Shown one piece after another: positions 22,167 through 33,600 of a stretch of 64,000 nt of DNA. Each line of letters starts with the position of its first letter. Positions within the stretch are counted from its first letter, which is position 1. A model generated the notes under the pieces. It was not told the DNA's origin and ran no database searches. It saw only the letters and a list, made by a program, of their open reading frames with translations. Location: the NCBI GenBank assembly GCA_036674765.1, contig JARVKI010000043.1:248001-312000 (forward strand), read 5' to 3'. Both the position numbers and the translations under genes were made by a program. Origin of the DNA: Seiridium cupressi. Its lineage: Eukaryota > Ascomycota > Sordariomycetes > Amphisphaeriales > Sporocadaceae.

Positions 22167-23162
22167 ATGCCGGTTCTTCCATTTCGTCTCTTCCTGTGGC
22201 CGCTCTATCTTATCCACAGCCTTGTCGCCGCAGCTCTTTCTCTGCTGTTTTCTTGCAGGAAGTGGACAACGGCGATCATGCAAATCCGAAAACTAGTCAC
22301 GCTGCCTGTGCGGCTTCCTCTCAAATTCATGCAGAGACTTGCACCGAATCTTAGACGGAATCGCATCGATGGCAGTGCCTTAACTCCTGCTGAGACTCCA
22401 TCTGAGGTTGTATCCGAGAAAGCGCGGCTCCGGAACGATTCACCCCCGCCTCCAGAAGAGTGCCCGATCTGTCAAGACCCAGTCGGCATCGCCAACCCAG
22501 AAGGCACACTCGAATCGTGGACATCACTTCATTGTGGTCACCAGTTTGGTCATCTATGTATCCAGACATGGCTACAGGATTCCATCGACCGCGACGATCC
22601 GCACAACCCAAGTCCGACATGCCCCATATGTCGCACTGTTGCGAAACACCCGTGCTGCGGACATCCAGTCTGCATAGCCCCAAATTATGAAATGCAGTGG
22701 AACGCGTGGCAGCATTATCAATCCGCACTAGAGGCAGCTTTCCTCAACTATAGGCCACCGATGCGACAGCGCAACCGGCTTCAGCGGCGCGAGGGACATC
22801 CGAGCAGACCGTCTTTTACCCCTCCGCGACGGATGGCTGATACACCTGGGAAATGCAGCGTATGCGCGGAGGCATCGAAGAAGAAGGAACAGGAGAAGCG
22901 GATCATGAGCTTGGTGGAGACGGATCAGACACACCAGGAGCACGAAGATGCAAACCTGCCCACGATCTCGAGGAAGGGCACTCTGCTTCACCTCAGAAGA
23001 CGCAGCGTACGAAGAACAACCGGAGAGTCGTCCGTCTCGATGGAAGACGAAGACGATCGTGGCCGCAGTATAGTCTGCAGCACACCGGCACCCAGAATTC
23101 CTACCCCAGCCCCAGTGGGTAACATGATGGTAGGCTCGCGACGGGTCAACCCTGCCTACTGA
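22167..23162 (+). CDS. RING-H2 E3 ubiquitin ligase, membrane-anchored
   Basis: Single exon, 331 residues from the ATG at 22167. A hydrophobic N-terminus (LPFRLFLWPLYLIHSLVAAA, about residues 4-28) is a signal anchor or membrane segment. A RING domain starts at Cys 99: CPIC, then CGHQFGHLC, then TCPICR near 150. The ligand order C3H2C3 matches the RING-H2 class that recruits ubiquitin-conjugating enzymes. Just after it, CCGHPVCIAP adds more Cys/His residues that may extend the zinc site. The C-terminal half is basic and disordered, with one CSVCAEASKK pair around residue 230 that could bind metal. Substrate unknown; an endomembrane location is inferred from the hydrophobic N-terminus. No operon-like context. 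Confidence 0.88.
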   Translation: MPVLPFRLFLWPLYLIHSLVAAALSLLFSCRKWTTAIMQIRKLVTLPVRLPLKFMQRLAPNLRRNRIDGSALTPAETPSEVVSEKARLRNDSPPPPEECPICQDPVGIANPEGTLESWTSLHCGHQFGHLCIQTWLQDSIDRDDPHNPSPTCPICRTVAKHPCCGHPVCIAPNYEMQWNAWQHYQSALEAAFLNYRPPMRQRNRLQRREGHPSRPSFTPPRRMADTPGKCSVCAEASKKKEQEKRIMSLVETDQTHQEHEDANLPTISRKGTLLHLRRRSVRRTTGESSVSMEDEDDRGRSIVCSTPAPRIPTPAPVGNMMVGSRRVNPAY

Positions 23163-23797
23163 GCGTACGACATGCGCATGGATGAGCATGGACGAGGAAC
23201 CGGAAGATTCGGCTTGATTTCAGTTGAGGAGTACGGGGGACATTTGGCTCTGATTTATTATATGATAAGGCTCGGGTATGGTGTTGATGGATGCTACCAC
23301 AGGATCTGGGCCTTGAGACGTGCACACATGACTATTATACCACATTTCCCTTGTATCTGGACTGGATCGGCGCTATGGATAAGGCTGGCTCTAGAGGGAT
23401 AATCGACGAACGGACGAGTCTCGGGGGAGGTTCGAGCTATAGTGGCTTCTCAAATATACTGCATCGATCATCTTTGGAAAGCATGTTGTTCGTCCATCTG
23501 AAATTCTGTCGTCCAAACATCATGTTTACAGATTAGTGTAACGAGTTGACAGGCATCTTTCGGTGGGGGTAAAAGCTCAGGGGAGCTACAACCCCAGGCT
23601 GCCCAGCTAAACATCCACTACCCCACAATCGCCTGGGTCTATTCTAGCAGCTCCCCAAGCTAAAGGGACGCTATTAATCCTCAATGACACACTGACGTCT
23701 CCGCACTTTGTATCGTGGAGTTTGGCAGTCGCGTCTCATTTCCCCAATTTACTACAAGCGCGTCTGGGGACGACTGAAGTCGCCACCGAAGCCGACA
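23163..23797. other. Intergenic gap before hus1
   Basis: 635 bp with no supportable gene; it contains the RING gene 3' UTR and the hus1 promoter. Open frames at 23172-23536 overlap on the same strand with no motif. Confidence 0.35.
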
Positions 23798-25046
23798 ATG
23801 AGGTTCAAGACAAATCTCAAGAATGTCCGCACCTTCTCCAGTAAGTTGCGAGCTGCGGAAGTGTTTACTGCTTGACTGACCGTTTGCAGAGCTCACGGCG
23901 GCGCTCTCGTCTTTGGAAAAAATCGCCTGGATGCGCCTCGATGATGATACTGTCCGCTTCACCGTGATCCCCGACCAGGGGTCCCAAGTTTGGGCGTAAG
24001 TCTTGTCCTTGTTTTTCAGCTTGCGATCATGAAAGTGACTGATGCTGTTCTCCCAGATCCCTCTCCATGGACCACATCTTCGACTCATACCAAATCCAAT
24101 CCGCAGAGCCGTCGAATACCATTAATCTCGAACTACCGCTAGTCCCGCTGCAGCGCGCACTCAAGTCCGCGGTGAACGGAACCTCGGCCTCGTTGCGTCT
24201 CACGAAGAAAGATGGAATCCCTCTGCTCTCCATGACCATCATGATGCCGACCAGCAACAACTCGGGCGCACCCTCGCGGTTTGCAGCTGGTGGCGGCGGC
24301 CACAACCGGGGTAACCAGATCAACGCAGAACGAGTCTTCGGCGGAGATGACGAGGACGGTATATACAACATCGAGCCTCTGGAGACACATCTGAATCGCG
24401 AGCGCGAGAAGATCATCACCCAAGACATACCCGTACGAGTGCTGCATCCCGAGCACGTCGAAATGATCATGCAGCCGAAAGTTCGCGAACCCGACGTGCA
24501 CATTCAGTTGCCCTCCCTCATGTCCCTCAAGGCCATCTCGGACCGGTTTACCAAGCTCGCTGTGGCTGCGCGCGCCGGTACTGCAACATCCAACGCAAAT
24601 GCGACTACCTCAATTGCGCCAAAGCTGGAAATTGCGGCTAATATGCATGGCTCACTTCGATTAAGTCTTCACACAGATACCTTGGATATCTCCAGCCAGT
24701 GGGATAGTCTCGAGAACCCGGAGCTGGATCCGGTGCAGCTGAATTGTCCTCTGGAGGAACACCCGTCGACTAAGTTTCGGGAAGAGGGTCCAGATAAGTG
24801 GGCAACCGTTCGGGTCGATGGTAAAGACTGGAGCAAGGTTCTCAGCGTTGGGCGTCTGGAAGGAAGGGTCATTGCATGTTTTGCGGACGAACACGCATTG
24901 ATCATGTATGTGTACGTCCCGCAGTATGATGAAGTGGGCGCGGATGACAGTGTTGTGACAGTAAGTTTACCGTATTCACTTATTTCTTGCCTCGCGGTAG
25001 GAAAACTGACGGCGTATAGTATTACGTATCCTCTTACAGCGTATAG
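23798..25046 (+). CDS. hus1: DNA damage checkpoint clamp subunit Hus1
   Basis: Hus1 is one subunit of the PCNA-like Rad9-Rad1-Hus1 ring loaded at damaged DNA to activate the ATR kinase. Exons 23798-23840, 23890-23995, 24057-24960 and 25020-25046 give 359 residues; all splice sites are consensus and keep frame. The start [20 protein letters not shown], then [14 protein letters not shown] and the [15 protein letters not shown] stretch are typical of the family, as is the exact C-terminus TYYVSSYSV, produced only after the last splice. A fungal insertion with Gly-rich [10 protein letters not shown] lies around residue 130. Length is slightly above animal Hus1 (about 280), usual for filamentous ascomycetes. 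Nothing looks broken. Confidence 0.94.
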
Positions 25047-25514
25047 CGGATTAGCAGCACGTGTATACTACGATCCATCTTGAAGATGTAGGCGAAATGA
25101 CCAGAGACGGCAAGGGTTCGGGAAGGCATGAATAATGAGGATATGATCTTGCATGGTATGGCGTTGTATGGCACAAGAAATGACTTTGCATTTTCAGGCC
25201 GGATCATATTGGCTGGGAAAAGTTGGAGGGAAGGGTCGTTTAGTAAATGAACCCATCAGTAGAGGCAAGGTTGAATCATTCGTCTGATGACCGTTGAAGA
25301 GCAGATTCAAAATATTCGAATAACACAAATTACATAAAATCATCGACTAAAGGGAATCACGATGCTTTGAACAGCGGTTTCATACTTGGGGGAAAGTCGT
25401 TTTATCAACTCATTCTCGTGATCACAATCACCTATAGCAATCAATCCAGAGCGTAACGTGAGTCTAGTCTAATGTTACCTTGACCAGCGTCATTATCATA
25501 CTCGAGTTCATGGC
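25047..25514. other. Gap between convergent genes
   Basis: 468 bp of AT-rich sequence between the ends of hus1 and the zinc-knuckle gene, which face each other. It should hold both 3' UTRs; no other feature was seen. Confidence 0.4.
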
Positions 25515-26081
25515 CTAGACTTGAGCGCCGAGGAGACCATTCTCGACCACGTACTGACTCCCGTCGGCACCAATGGCAACCTCAATGGTACACTGCCTCT
25601 GTACATGGCCGAACTCATGGCATCGTCGACATTTTTGAGCAGTACAGTCCTTGGAGAGATGACCAAGCTCTGCGGAATTGTAGCATCTGGCGTTAGCAAT
25701 CTTGTCAGCTCTATGGCTCGCCTTCTCGGCCACCACGACGGGGCAGGCCTTCCTCAGATGACCGGGCGAGCCGCACTTGCTGCAGGTCTTTGTCTCAGGC
25801 TTGTCCTTCGTCTCGTCAGCTCCCTTGTTGTCGTCGGTCTTCTCAATGGGCCGGCCCTCAACTTTCTCGGCCGCCTTCTTTGTCTTCACGACTGGGCAGT
25901 CGCGCTTGAGGTGCTCCAGACTGCCACACTTGTAGCATGTCGTAGCTTTGAACGCGGCGATCTTCACTTCCATGAGTTCGGGGCAGCTCTTCTTTGTGTG
26001 CTCGGGGGACTTGCACTTGTTGCACTTTTTGGCCTTGACCTCGGTCCAGTCATCACCATTGCGAGGCTCGGTCTCGAACAT
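25515..26081 (-). CDS. CCHC zinc-knuckle protein (Gis2/CNBP-like)
   Basis: 188 residues from the ATG at 26081. Five CCHC-type knuckles (C-x2-C-x4-H-x4-C) bind single-stranded nucleic acid: CNKCKSPEHTKKSC, CYKCGSLEHLKRDC, CSKCGSPGHLRKAC, CYNSAELGHLSKDC and CRRCHEFGHVQRQC. The fourth has Ser in place of the second Cys, so it probably does not hold zinc properly. An acidic/basic linker with many Lys, Glu and Asp (about residues 70-95) separates knuckles 2 and 3. Gis2/CNBP proteins normally have seven knuckles, closely spaced, and act on mRNA translation; this version is shorter and more spread out, so the exact role is inferred. TATA-like GTTTATATAC lies about 130 bp upstream (26213-26222). Confidence 0.88.
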   Translation of the reverse strand: MFETEPRNGDDWTEVKAKKCNKCKSPEHTKKSCPELMEVKIAAFKATTCYKCGSLEHLKRDCPVVKTKKAAEKVEGRPIEKTDDNKGADETKDKPETKTCSKCGSPGHLRKACPVVVAEKASHRADKIANARCYNSAELGHLSKDCTAQKCRRCHEFGHVQRQCTIEVAIGADGSQYVVENGLLGAQV

Positions 26082-28201
26082 GGCCAAGGGAGTAATGGCT
26101 GCGGCAGTTGGGATAGCGGTAGAAATTGTGCTTATTAGGTGCTTTGGGGGGTTTATTGGATGTTGGTGGAGATTGATTGCTGGGTCAGGAGGAATGGGAG
26201 CAGAAGTTGAAGTGTATATAAACTCGGAATGGTGTTGTTCGCGTCACATGTGATAGATATGATGCCTTTGTCTTTTTTGTGGTGATTCCAACATAGCTGG
26301 TGTGTATAATAATTCTCGGATGGACAAAGAATGAGTTTTCCATTCAATGGAGTGGGAAATGGAACTTTTGCAGCACCTTGTGCTACAGCTGTCGTTTATC
26401 TCTAATCCCACCACGCAGCACGGGGGGCATGTCGGGGGCTTCATGTACACGAAGGAATAATTCAATGTTGAGTAAAACGTGCTCAAGAAATCTTGCAGCA
26501 CACCCGTGACGGGACAAGGGCTGGGACAATGAGGCGTGGTCCTGTGCTACAACTGCCTTTATCACATATGAACATCACGTGACACCTAGGTTCATGAATG
26601 ACAAACGATACAATGTGCTGCTCTCAATCGTTGTCCGGAGCTTATTGAGCGAAGCTCGGAAATAAGAATAGCTTTGCTTCTAGAGGCACATTGGTACAAT
26701 TGGTGTCGGCTCTCAGACCACTTTATGCCGCTTATTTTGCCTTATCATTTTCTCTTGTCGGTCCAGTCAATCGTTCAATATATATTTTCGGGTATTGCCG
26801 TTTCGATGGCTAGAAAAAAGATCGACACAAGTGATCACCACACCCCGATCCAACGCCGGATGCCAATCGATTTCTAGCATCAAGTACGGGTGCCTGGTGC
26901 CTGCATGTATTGTACGACAGCGATCAAGGATCGCATATCATTTCTGATTTAGCACAGCCCTGGCGCTTATCGCAGGTGCCCCCCAGACTTTCCGCTGTAG
27001 CTCTTATGCTCTTTTAGCGAATCCCTTGTTGGCTAAAACGGGCAACAACTTCAACTACGGTTGCAAGGTCCCGTACCGGGAGAATATATGGGTACAGAAT
27101 GGTTCTTTTGTAGTAGCTGCTGACAGCTCTTGGCAGACGCTGCCAGCAATTAATAGCTAGCTGATTCTGGCTCGATGTTACTGGATTGAATTTGAATAAG
27201 TTGCTGATGATTTGTGTGAATGCCGGAATTGAAATTCTTACAAGCTGCCTGTTTGATTTGTTCTTATACCAAAAGAAAAGAAGTATAGAAATCGTCGATT
27301 TCTCTTTTTGGTTCCAACCTAGATTGACTAACTAATTAAAAAACCGGATTCCTGGTAAACCCACATTCTTGCCAAAACGCCTTTTGCTGGCGGAAAATGC
27401 TTCTTTTGGGAGGAACGCTTGTTACCGTATGTAGGGAACCGTTCTTTGCCAAAAGAATCATTCTTGCCCCACACCCTATACCGCTGCGGTCATCAGAAGC
27501 CTCCCAACCAGATACCTGGTACCTATGACATTAGCAGGGGTGCACTTTTAATGAGGAGAATCGATGTACCTGGTCTATGCCACGAGTTTTCTACTTGACA
27601 GGGTGCTTTTTGATGTGGCCTATGTTAACGTACTATTGTATTATTGCGGCACGATCCAACAGGGGGTAGTTGTGCCTGCAGCCTGATATCGCGCGAACGG
27701 GTCAGGCCATTGGTCGTCTGCACAGCGCCGAGGACTCCAGGTCTTTGATTGTTTGATGGCAAGAGAAATTTCGAGAGTAAGTGCTGCTCGTGTGCCACGT
27801 ATTTCCAGTGCCTCCACGCCTCTGTCAAAAACAAAGTCACTCGAGGGGGCGTATACTAATTTGGCGACCTACCAAAAATGAATGTCGTGTCACGTCAACT
27901 TGCCATCATAAATATCACCGATATTCCAGGTTGTAAAGGCATTTGAATACCATGCTAAACCAAGGTTGCACTACTATTACGCTGCATATGATAAACCAAG
28001 AATGATTCCATATGGAGGACATGGATTATTCTTTTGGAGTGTTGGTAAGGACCTTACTGATTTTATTTATTGCCTATTCGTACCCGCTGGGGTATGTACG
28101 CAAGACTAATAGCATACCCTGAATAGACTTATCCCTCCGAGGGAATAGCTTCGTCGGTTATACCACGTCTCCGAGGCAATTTCTCATCCCATCAGGACTC
28201 C
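26082..28201. other. AT-rich gene-poor region with inverted repeats
   Basis: 2.1 kb without a supported gene. At its left it carries the promoter of the zinc-knuckle gene. Around 27265-27480 it has several short inverted repeats, including a perfect AGAAATCG-T-CGATTTCT at 27287-27303, and repeated GCCAAAA/TTCTTTTG words. This looks like a decayed small transposable element rather than a gene, but no terminal repeats with target duplication could be fixed. Confidence 0.35.
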
Positions 28202-28672
28202 ATGGAACCAATCGCCAACCATGATGGACTATACTGGGTTGACCAACTCGACAAAGAGCCGGATCAGACGATACTTGACGAAATAATGTTCGAGAGCTTT
28301 ATCTCATGGCCAGATAATGAAAGCAGCGGTGCAACAAAAGATAAACAATGTCAAGTTGTGTTGCCTCCTGGTGGAATACCTCCATCAGCAATCCATACTT
28401 CTGGGCTAAGAGACCAGAATAAAAGACAAGATTATTTCGATGCCAATTCCGCGGGAGACAACAGAGGGAACAAAGTGTACACGTGTGATTGCAGGAAAGA
28501 ATTCACAAGAACCACTGACTTGAGGCGTCATCAAGGGGGTCGGGAGGGCTGTAGAGAGTTCCTGCAACATAGATGCATTCGCTGCTCCAGGATTTTCGAA
28601 AGGAAAGATCATCTGAAACGACATGAGAAAAAGAACTGTCAAATGGCAAGGGAATTGAATCCGCATCGGTAA
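28202..28672 (+). CDS. Small zinc-finger protein, two C2HC-type fingers
   Basis: 156 residues in one exon from the ATG at 28202. The N-terminal two thirds are acidic with no known domain. The C-terminus carries two zinc-finger-like units: YTCDCRKEFTRTTDLRRH followed by C six residues on (C-x1-C-x12-H-x6-C), and HRCIRCSRIFERKDHLKRH followed by C four residues on (C-x2-C-x12-H-x4-C). Both keep the TTDLRRH / KDHLKRH helix of classical DNA-contacting C2H2 fingers but end in Cys instead of His. Related fungal proteins are often parts of larger regulators; this one is short and could be a truncated copy. It stands alone between two gene-poor stretches, with no partner or upstream regulator visible. 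Function is inferred as DNA binding. Confidence 0.65.
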   Translation: MEPIANHDGLYWVDQLDKEPDQTILDEIMFESFISWPDNESSGATKDKQCQVVLPPGGIPPSAIHTSGLRDQNKRQDYFDANSAGDNRGNKVYTCDCRKEFTRTTDLRRHQGGREGCREFLQHRCIRCSRIFERKDHLKRHEKKNCQMARELNPHR

Positions 28673-29191
28673 GAGATTCTAGGGCGAAGACGATGCGAGG
28701 ACTACAACGAGGACTTTCTTATGATATAATGAGATATGACCCGAGCCAATTTTGTCATGATGACCAACACTGGGAGCACGTTTCGGATTCAAGCCTTCGT
28801 ATATTTATCCATATTTATATATTCATAATCCTGAATCAAGCATACTGCCCACGACGTTATCTACCCCTGATTGTATGGAATAGGAGTTGGAAATCTAGAA
28901 AGTCAAGCCCCAATCTGCTTGGCCTCGACTTGAGGTATCTACCACTGGCCCCTGGGAGAAGTTCGACGTAGTCCCTGAAAGACCAAGCTGTTGTATGATA
29001 ATGTTGTGATCTATAACTATTGTCATGATAATGTAACCTTGATCTATGCTATTTAACGAAGGTATATAAGGCAGCGGCTACAGATATCAAGTACTGGAAC
29101 AACATATGGCTCGTGACAATACTATATGTCACACCGGTTGAGATCCTTTGGATTTTGATTGACTGGTTGCTAAGACTACGTTGTTTATCCT
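28673..29191. other. Intergenic gap
   Basis: 519 bp, AT-rich, between genes that converge. No supportable coding region; a tandem of TATTTATCCATATTTATATATTCAT near 28800-28825 is low complexity only. Confidence 0.4.
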
Positions 29192-31268
29192 TCATCCCCT
29201 TAATAGACTATTGCCATCACTATCATCCATCTGGACTTTTATGAGCCGCGCTTGCCTCTTCTTGTGATCCAGATTTCCGAATGTCCCGAAATGCGTTCTA
29301 ACATCCTCATCCAAGCCATGGAACAACATTGCGAGAGCGCTGCTCTTCAGAGGCTTCGTATCGGATTGATGGGTACGATAGATCGCTGCCACGAGAAACA
29401 ATGCCGTGGCGGCAACAATGACGATAGGAAGCACAGCGAAGCCCCAGCGGACATGGACAAACGACTGCATCGAGATGGCTTGTCCGGGAACTGGCACAGC
29501 ACCCATGAAAGATCTAAATGCCACAGTCATCGAGGTCGCCATATCAATCATCAGCATATCGATACCATCATCGTCTTGGTACTCGTAATAGTTCCAGTAA
29601 AAGGCGGTGACGATGTCCGAGTCGAAGAATGTGACACCACTTGAGATGCCTACTGTGAGGTTCACAACGACAGAATTGTCGGTGATCGTGCGATTAGAGT
29701 CGGTTGTCGTTCGGATAGCAGATCCTGTAGCAAAAAGGGAAGAGAACCACCCACGCATGCTAAGCAATGCTTCTTTCCCGACAACGTAGGTTGTGCTGTT
29801 TCCACCAGTGACATACGCTGCCAGATCCGCATCTTCCTGCTTGGTCATATCGACGACGGTCTGATTAACAATGTGGTCCGTCACATTCTCGCTTAGTACA
29901 CCATTGACAACGGCAGACTCCAGAGTCTGGAGGCAAGCCGAAAGTGAGCACTGCTGAGCCCATGGCTTCAATTCTCCAGCCAAACCGTTCTGCGACTCCG
30001 TACCCATGAAGATGAGTTTGATTATCGTTGAATGGGGCATGTCACCGTTTGCCGACGGGATCAGCGGCGTCATACTGAACACCTGGGCGCTATCATTGAG
30101 TTTTGCACCTTGAGGGACCTCCCACCCACAGTCATCCTCCGCAGCACCAGGGGCGCAGTATTTGTCTATATATGGGGTGATGTCAACACACTCGTGGCAG
30201 ACACCGAGGGTCTCGAATGACGGCCATGTGCAATTGCCCGTCTGACACTCGAACTTCAAAGCCGCGTTTGGCCTGCCGTTTTCTGCGAACAGGCCGTTAT
30301 ACACTGCAGACTTGAGGGGCAGAATGGGAACATAGCCCGCTATCAAGGTTTCAGTATAACGCCTCACTTGGTCGGGCGCAAACTACTCACTAGGTGTCGT
30401 TTTCCCGGGTAGCGCACCGGTGTAATTCATTGCACGAGCAATTATCGCACTATCAGGGCTCTCGATGGTGATTGATCTTGTCTGGTACGTGACGATCTGT
30501 TGAGCAAAAGGTCCAAGAGCGAGGGTGACGATGGCAATGATGGCGCCCAAAGAACCGAGAAAACTAGACGGCCACATGTCAAATTCTCGTCCGATCGATA
30601 GCTTGAAGACAGACATACCCTCCACGAGCTGTAGCCAGAAGTTTGAGGGCACCCCATGTCCCCCGACTAGCTTCATCGAATGCCTCCATGTCGGCTAGCG
30701 GTACTCTCGACTCCTTGAAGCGGATCCATTTCAACTGGGATATACCATTCTGTAAAGAGATGGTCATGGTTGCTATCGCCACAGCTGCTAACAAGGCTAT
30801 CAGTGCGTTCAGCGTGATATAATAGGGCCAATCCGGAAGCGGCTTATTGTTGAAATGAGCCAGAACACCCATTATCCCACCGACAGCAGCGAGGGCAAGG
30901 ACGATGGTGACGAGTTCGAGAGTCCATGATCGTATACTCGACGAATGCGATGCCTGCTTTGGAGTCTTGAGATCCGAGTACTGCAATGGCTCCTCCAAGG
31001 GTATATCCGTTCCTGCCGTGCTGCCACTCCATCCTCTCTGGTGAGACGACGTTATTGGTATTGTGCTATTCCAGTAAGGATTCACTTGATGGTACTCGGT
31101 TGTAGAAAAGCCTTTTTGCCCATCCCAGCTCGTTAATGACTGGGTTTCTGGGGAGACAATGTGGTCCTGTGGGTTGGGTTGATGATGATGCTCATGCTCT
31201 GGAGGAGTATATATGATTGACGGCTGGGGTTCATTTTGTTTATACTCATGTAAAGAAGCGGATGCCAT
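29192..31268 (-). CDS. DUF3176 family membrane protein
   Basis: Three exons on the minus strand, 31268-30619, 30563-30391 and 30339-29192, give 656 residues with frame kept; the introns are 55 and 51 bp. The ATG at 31268 starts a disordered, His/Gln-rich cytoplasmic N-terminus. Transmembrane segments appear at about 135-160 (LELVTIVLALAAVGGIMGVL) and 170-195, then the DUF3176 hallmark FDEASRGTWGALKLL and a hydrophobic LGSLGAIIAIVTLALGPFAQQ segment. A long Cys-containing loop with many N-glycosylation sequons follows (GNCTWPSFETLGVCHEC, then several NxT sites), probably extracellular, and a last membrane segment (GFAVLPIVIVAATALFLVAA) precedes a cytoplasmic tail. The family is fungal-specific and its function is not known. 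The second acceptor was chosen for the consensus donor GTGAGT and branch CTGA; an alternative pair would add a few residues. Confidence 0.88.
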
Positions 31269-33600
31269 GATGTCGCGTATGTTGCGAGAGCTCCCTGTTG
31301 CGACTGATTGCAAATGGAAAGAAGAAATTAAAGAGATAAAAATTACCTCACTGTTGAACAACGTAGGACTAGGTCGTTGGCAGCTTCATGAGTATATGGC
31401 ATCCGTATGTACTGCGTGCATTCAAGCTGAACACTACTGCTGACCAACGTACAGGATGCTGCTGACTTGTGGGCGGCACAGAGCTGTCCAGGTGCTTGGC
31501 AGAGCCCGCTTATTGGTGGTCTCGTCGGAAGAATGTAACTCAAGAAGGTGCTTGGAACGCTGATCAAGTTTGTGGCCCCCGATTATGCAAGTGAGCAACG
31601 TGCTAAAGCAGCTAATTAAATATCATCATTCATGATAGGTGATCTGACATGGCACTGATAATCGTGCATTGCCAATTCTTGCCACCCTTCTGGAGCCTGC
31701 CGAGAAGAATCCTTCGGTAGCCCAAAAACGGACACAAAATGTTTAAGTGTGGTCGCGGTGAGAATTATTATTAGTATATCAATCTGCGGCTAAGAACTTC
31801 CCAATTGTTACTGGCCAACAAATGGCCTGACCGGAGCCCACGCAAACTACATTAATGGCTGCATCCTATCCACCGTAAATTCCTCCTGTCACACCATCGA
31901 GTGATATATTCTGCCACTCTCTGCGGTGTTCAATTAACAATTATGCTGCCGTCGGACAGAGGATAACTTGACTGTCTGTTTCCTTTGATTTTCTTCGGAA
32001 TGGTTTAGCTATTTTACTACATTTATTCCAGCCGACGCCACATTCTCTCAATGTGATCGAATTATATATGTCGTCATACTGTAGACTGTAAATCTATTGC
32101 GCCATGTCAAAGAAGGGCAATGACCTAGACCGACAGCCTTATTCCCTTGCCTGTTACCGCTTTTTGAGTCGTCATCTGAAATTCGCCCTTTAGGTATAAA
32201 TATGTGGCAGGGGTGGAATATTTCTCAAGCCTTTCTACATTTGTACTTTGTCGAACTAATTTGAGCACTTTATCTTAGCATCATCAATTCGTAAAAATGC
32301 CTTTAATACCAATGTACCAGTATTTCGGGGTTTCCAGGTTCCTAGTTTTCAGCTGAGCAGCATTGAGGCTGGCATATCTACCACACTACTTACGACGGCA
32401 AGAAGTCATCGTAAGACCATGAAGCCTCCTTGTAGTGGGACATGCTGGACGGAACCCAGCATCTTGCACCAGTATGGAATGATAAGCCTCTCTGAGACCC
32501 GACTTCAAGCTCGTCACAAAGGAACATGTCGGCGTTTAGGGCATACTAATAGAATAGGTTTATGAACGCTATCAACAGTGGGCAAAGAAAACAATTAATA
32601 GTGATTATGACGACGTGTGATAAACATCCATCTACGTGAATGAGGTTACGCTGAAGAGGCTAAAACAGGCCGCAGCTGGAAAGGAAGAGGACAACTTCAT
32701 GATGATGTTCTGGCGATTCCTGTGGAGGCAATCACACAAAACGATGGGAGTCACATCACTTCTGAAAGCGATGACGATGACGAGCCCCCTAAGTTCTGGA
32801 TATTTACGTATGCGCTGGCATTTACACGTCTTATTATGCAGAGGACTGGCATGCTGACATCTATATAAGACCAACTATACTGACTCGCTTCGATACTTTA
32901 TCTACCAAGATGGACCTTTTCTGAGGTGCGGAATATAGGGTCCTCCTGAGATTATGGCGGGAAACGGGAGAGGCTAGTTGATCCTACAACATCTACGTCC
33001 CGCGACAACGAGCATAATCATCCCGAGGCCGGCGCCACAGCTGAGCTTGTTTTGCTACTGTAGTGCGCAATCTGGCCTAACCTATACCGAATGAGCCTCA
33101 CTCATTGGTCGGTATGAAATCGGCCAAAGACTGTCCCAATCATAGTGGTATTTTCAACAAAGAAATGAAGCTGACGCCCATTTCAAGCCTATTTAGTCAT
33201 GCTCTTGAGTGGCAAGGCGCGCGGTCGAAACCGACAGCCTGCGACAAGGCAGGGGTCGGTTGTGCCAGGGCTAAATTAGGTGGACGAGCCCCCGTAGTGG
33301 TCGGGGGTTAGCACGCTGATACTCCATAAAAATCAATTTGATCGTAGGTCAATTGGGCGATATTCAACGCTAAACGGATACTAGCACAGCATCCCTCGAG
33401 GCAGCATCCGCTGAAGTTCTTGGCGACCCTCTACAATTAGTCAACAAAGCACCGATTCGTTTCACTGTGCCGCACTTGTGCCTCGCCGAAGCCTGGGAGC
33501 TTTGAGCCCCAGGATCTACATTCAAGACCATGACCAGCGCGTTTTCTCCTGTCGATATGGGTTCTTTCCCTACATTCCTTCAAATTTCTCGCTCCATAAC
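31269..33600. other. Gene-poor region of 2.3 kb
   Basis: No supportable gene. A textbook TATAAATA at 32195-32202 is followed about 95 bp on by an A-rich context and an ATG at 32297, but that frame closes after 19 codons. The ORF at 32636-32857 and that at 33105-33311 have no motifs. A GC-rich, repeat-like patch lies at 33215-33310. Confidence 0.35.

Noticed and set aside
33105..33311. 68-codon frame in a GC-rich patch
   Set aside because: No motif, no promoter and no splice context; it appears to be a local composition effect.
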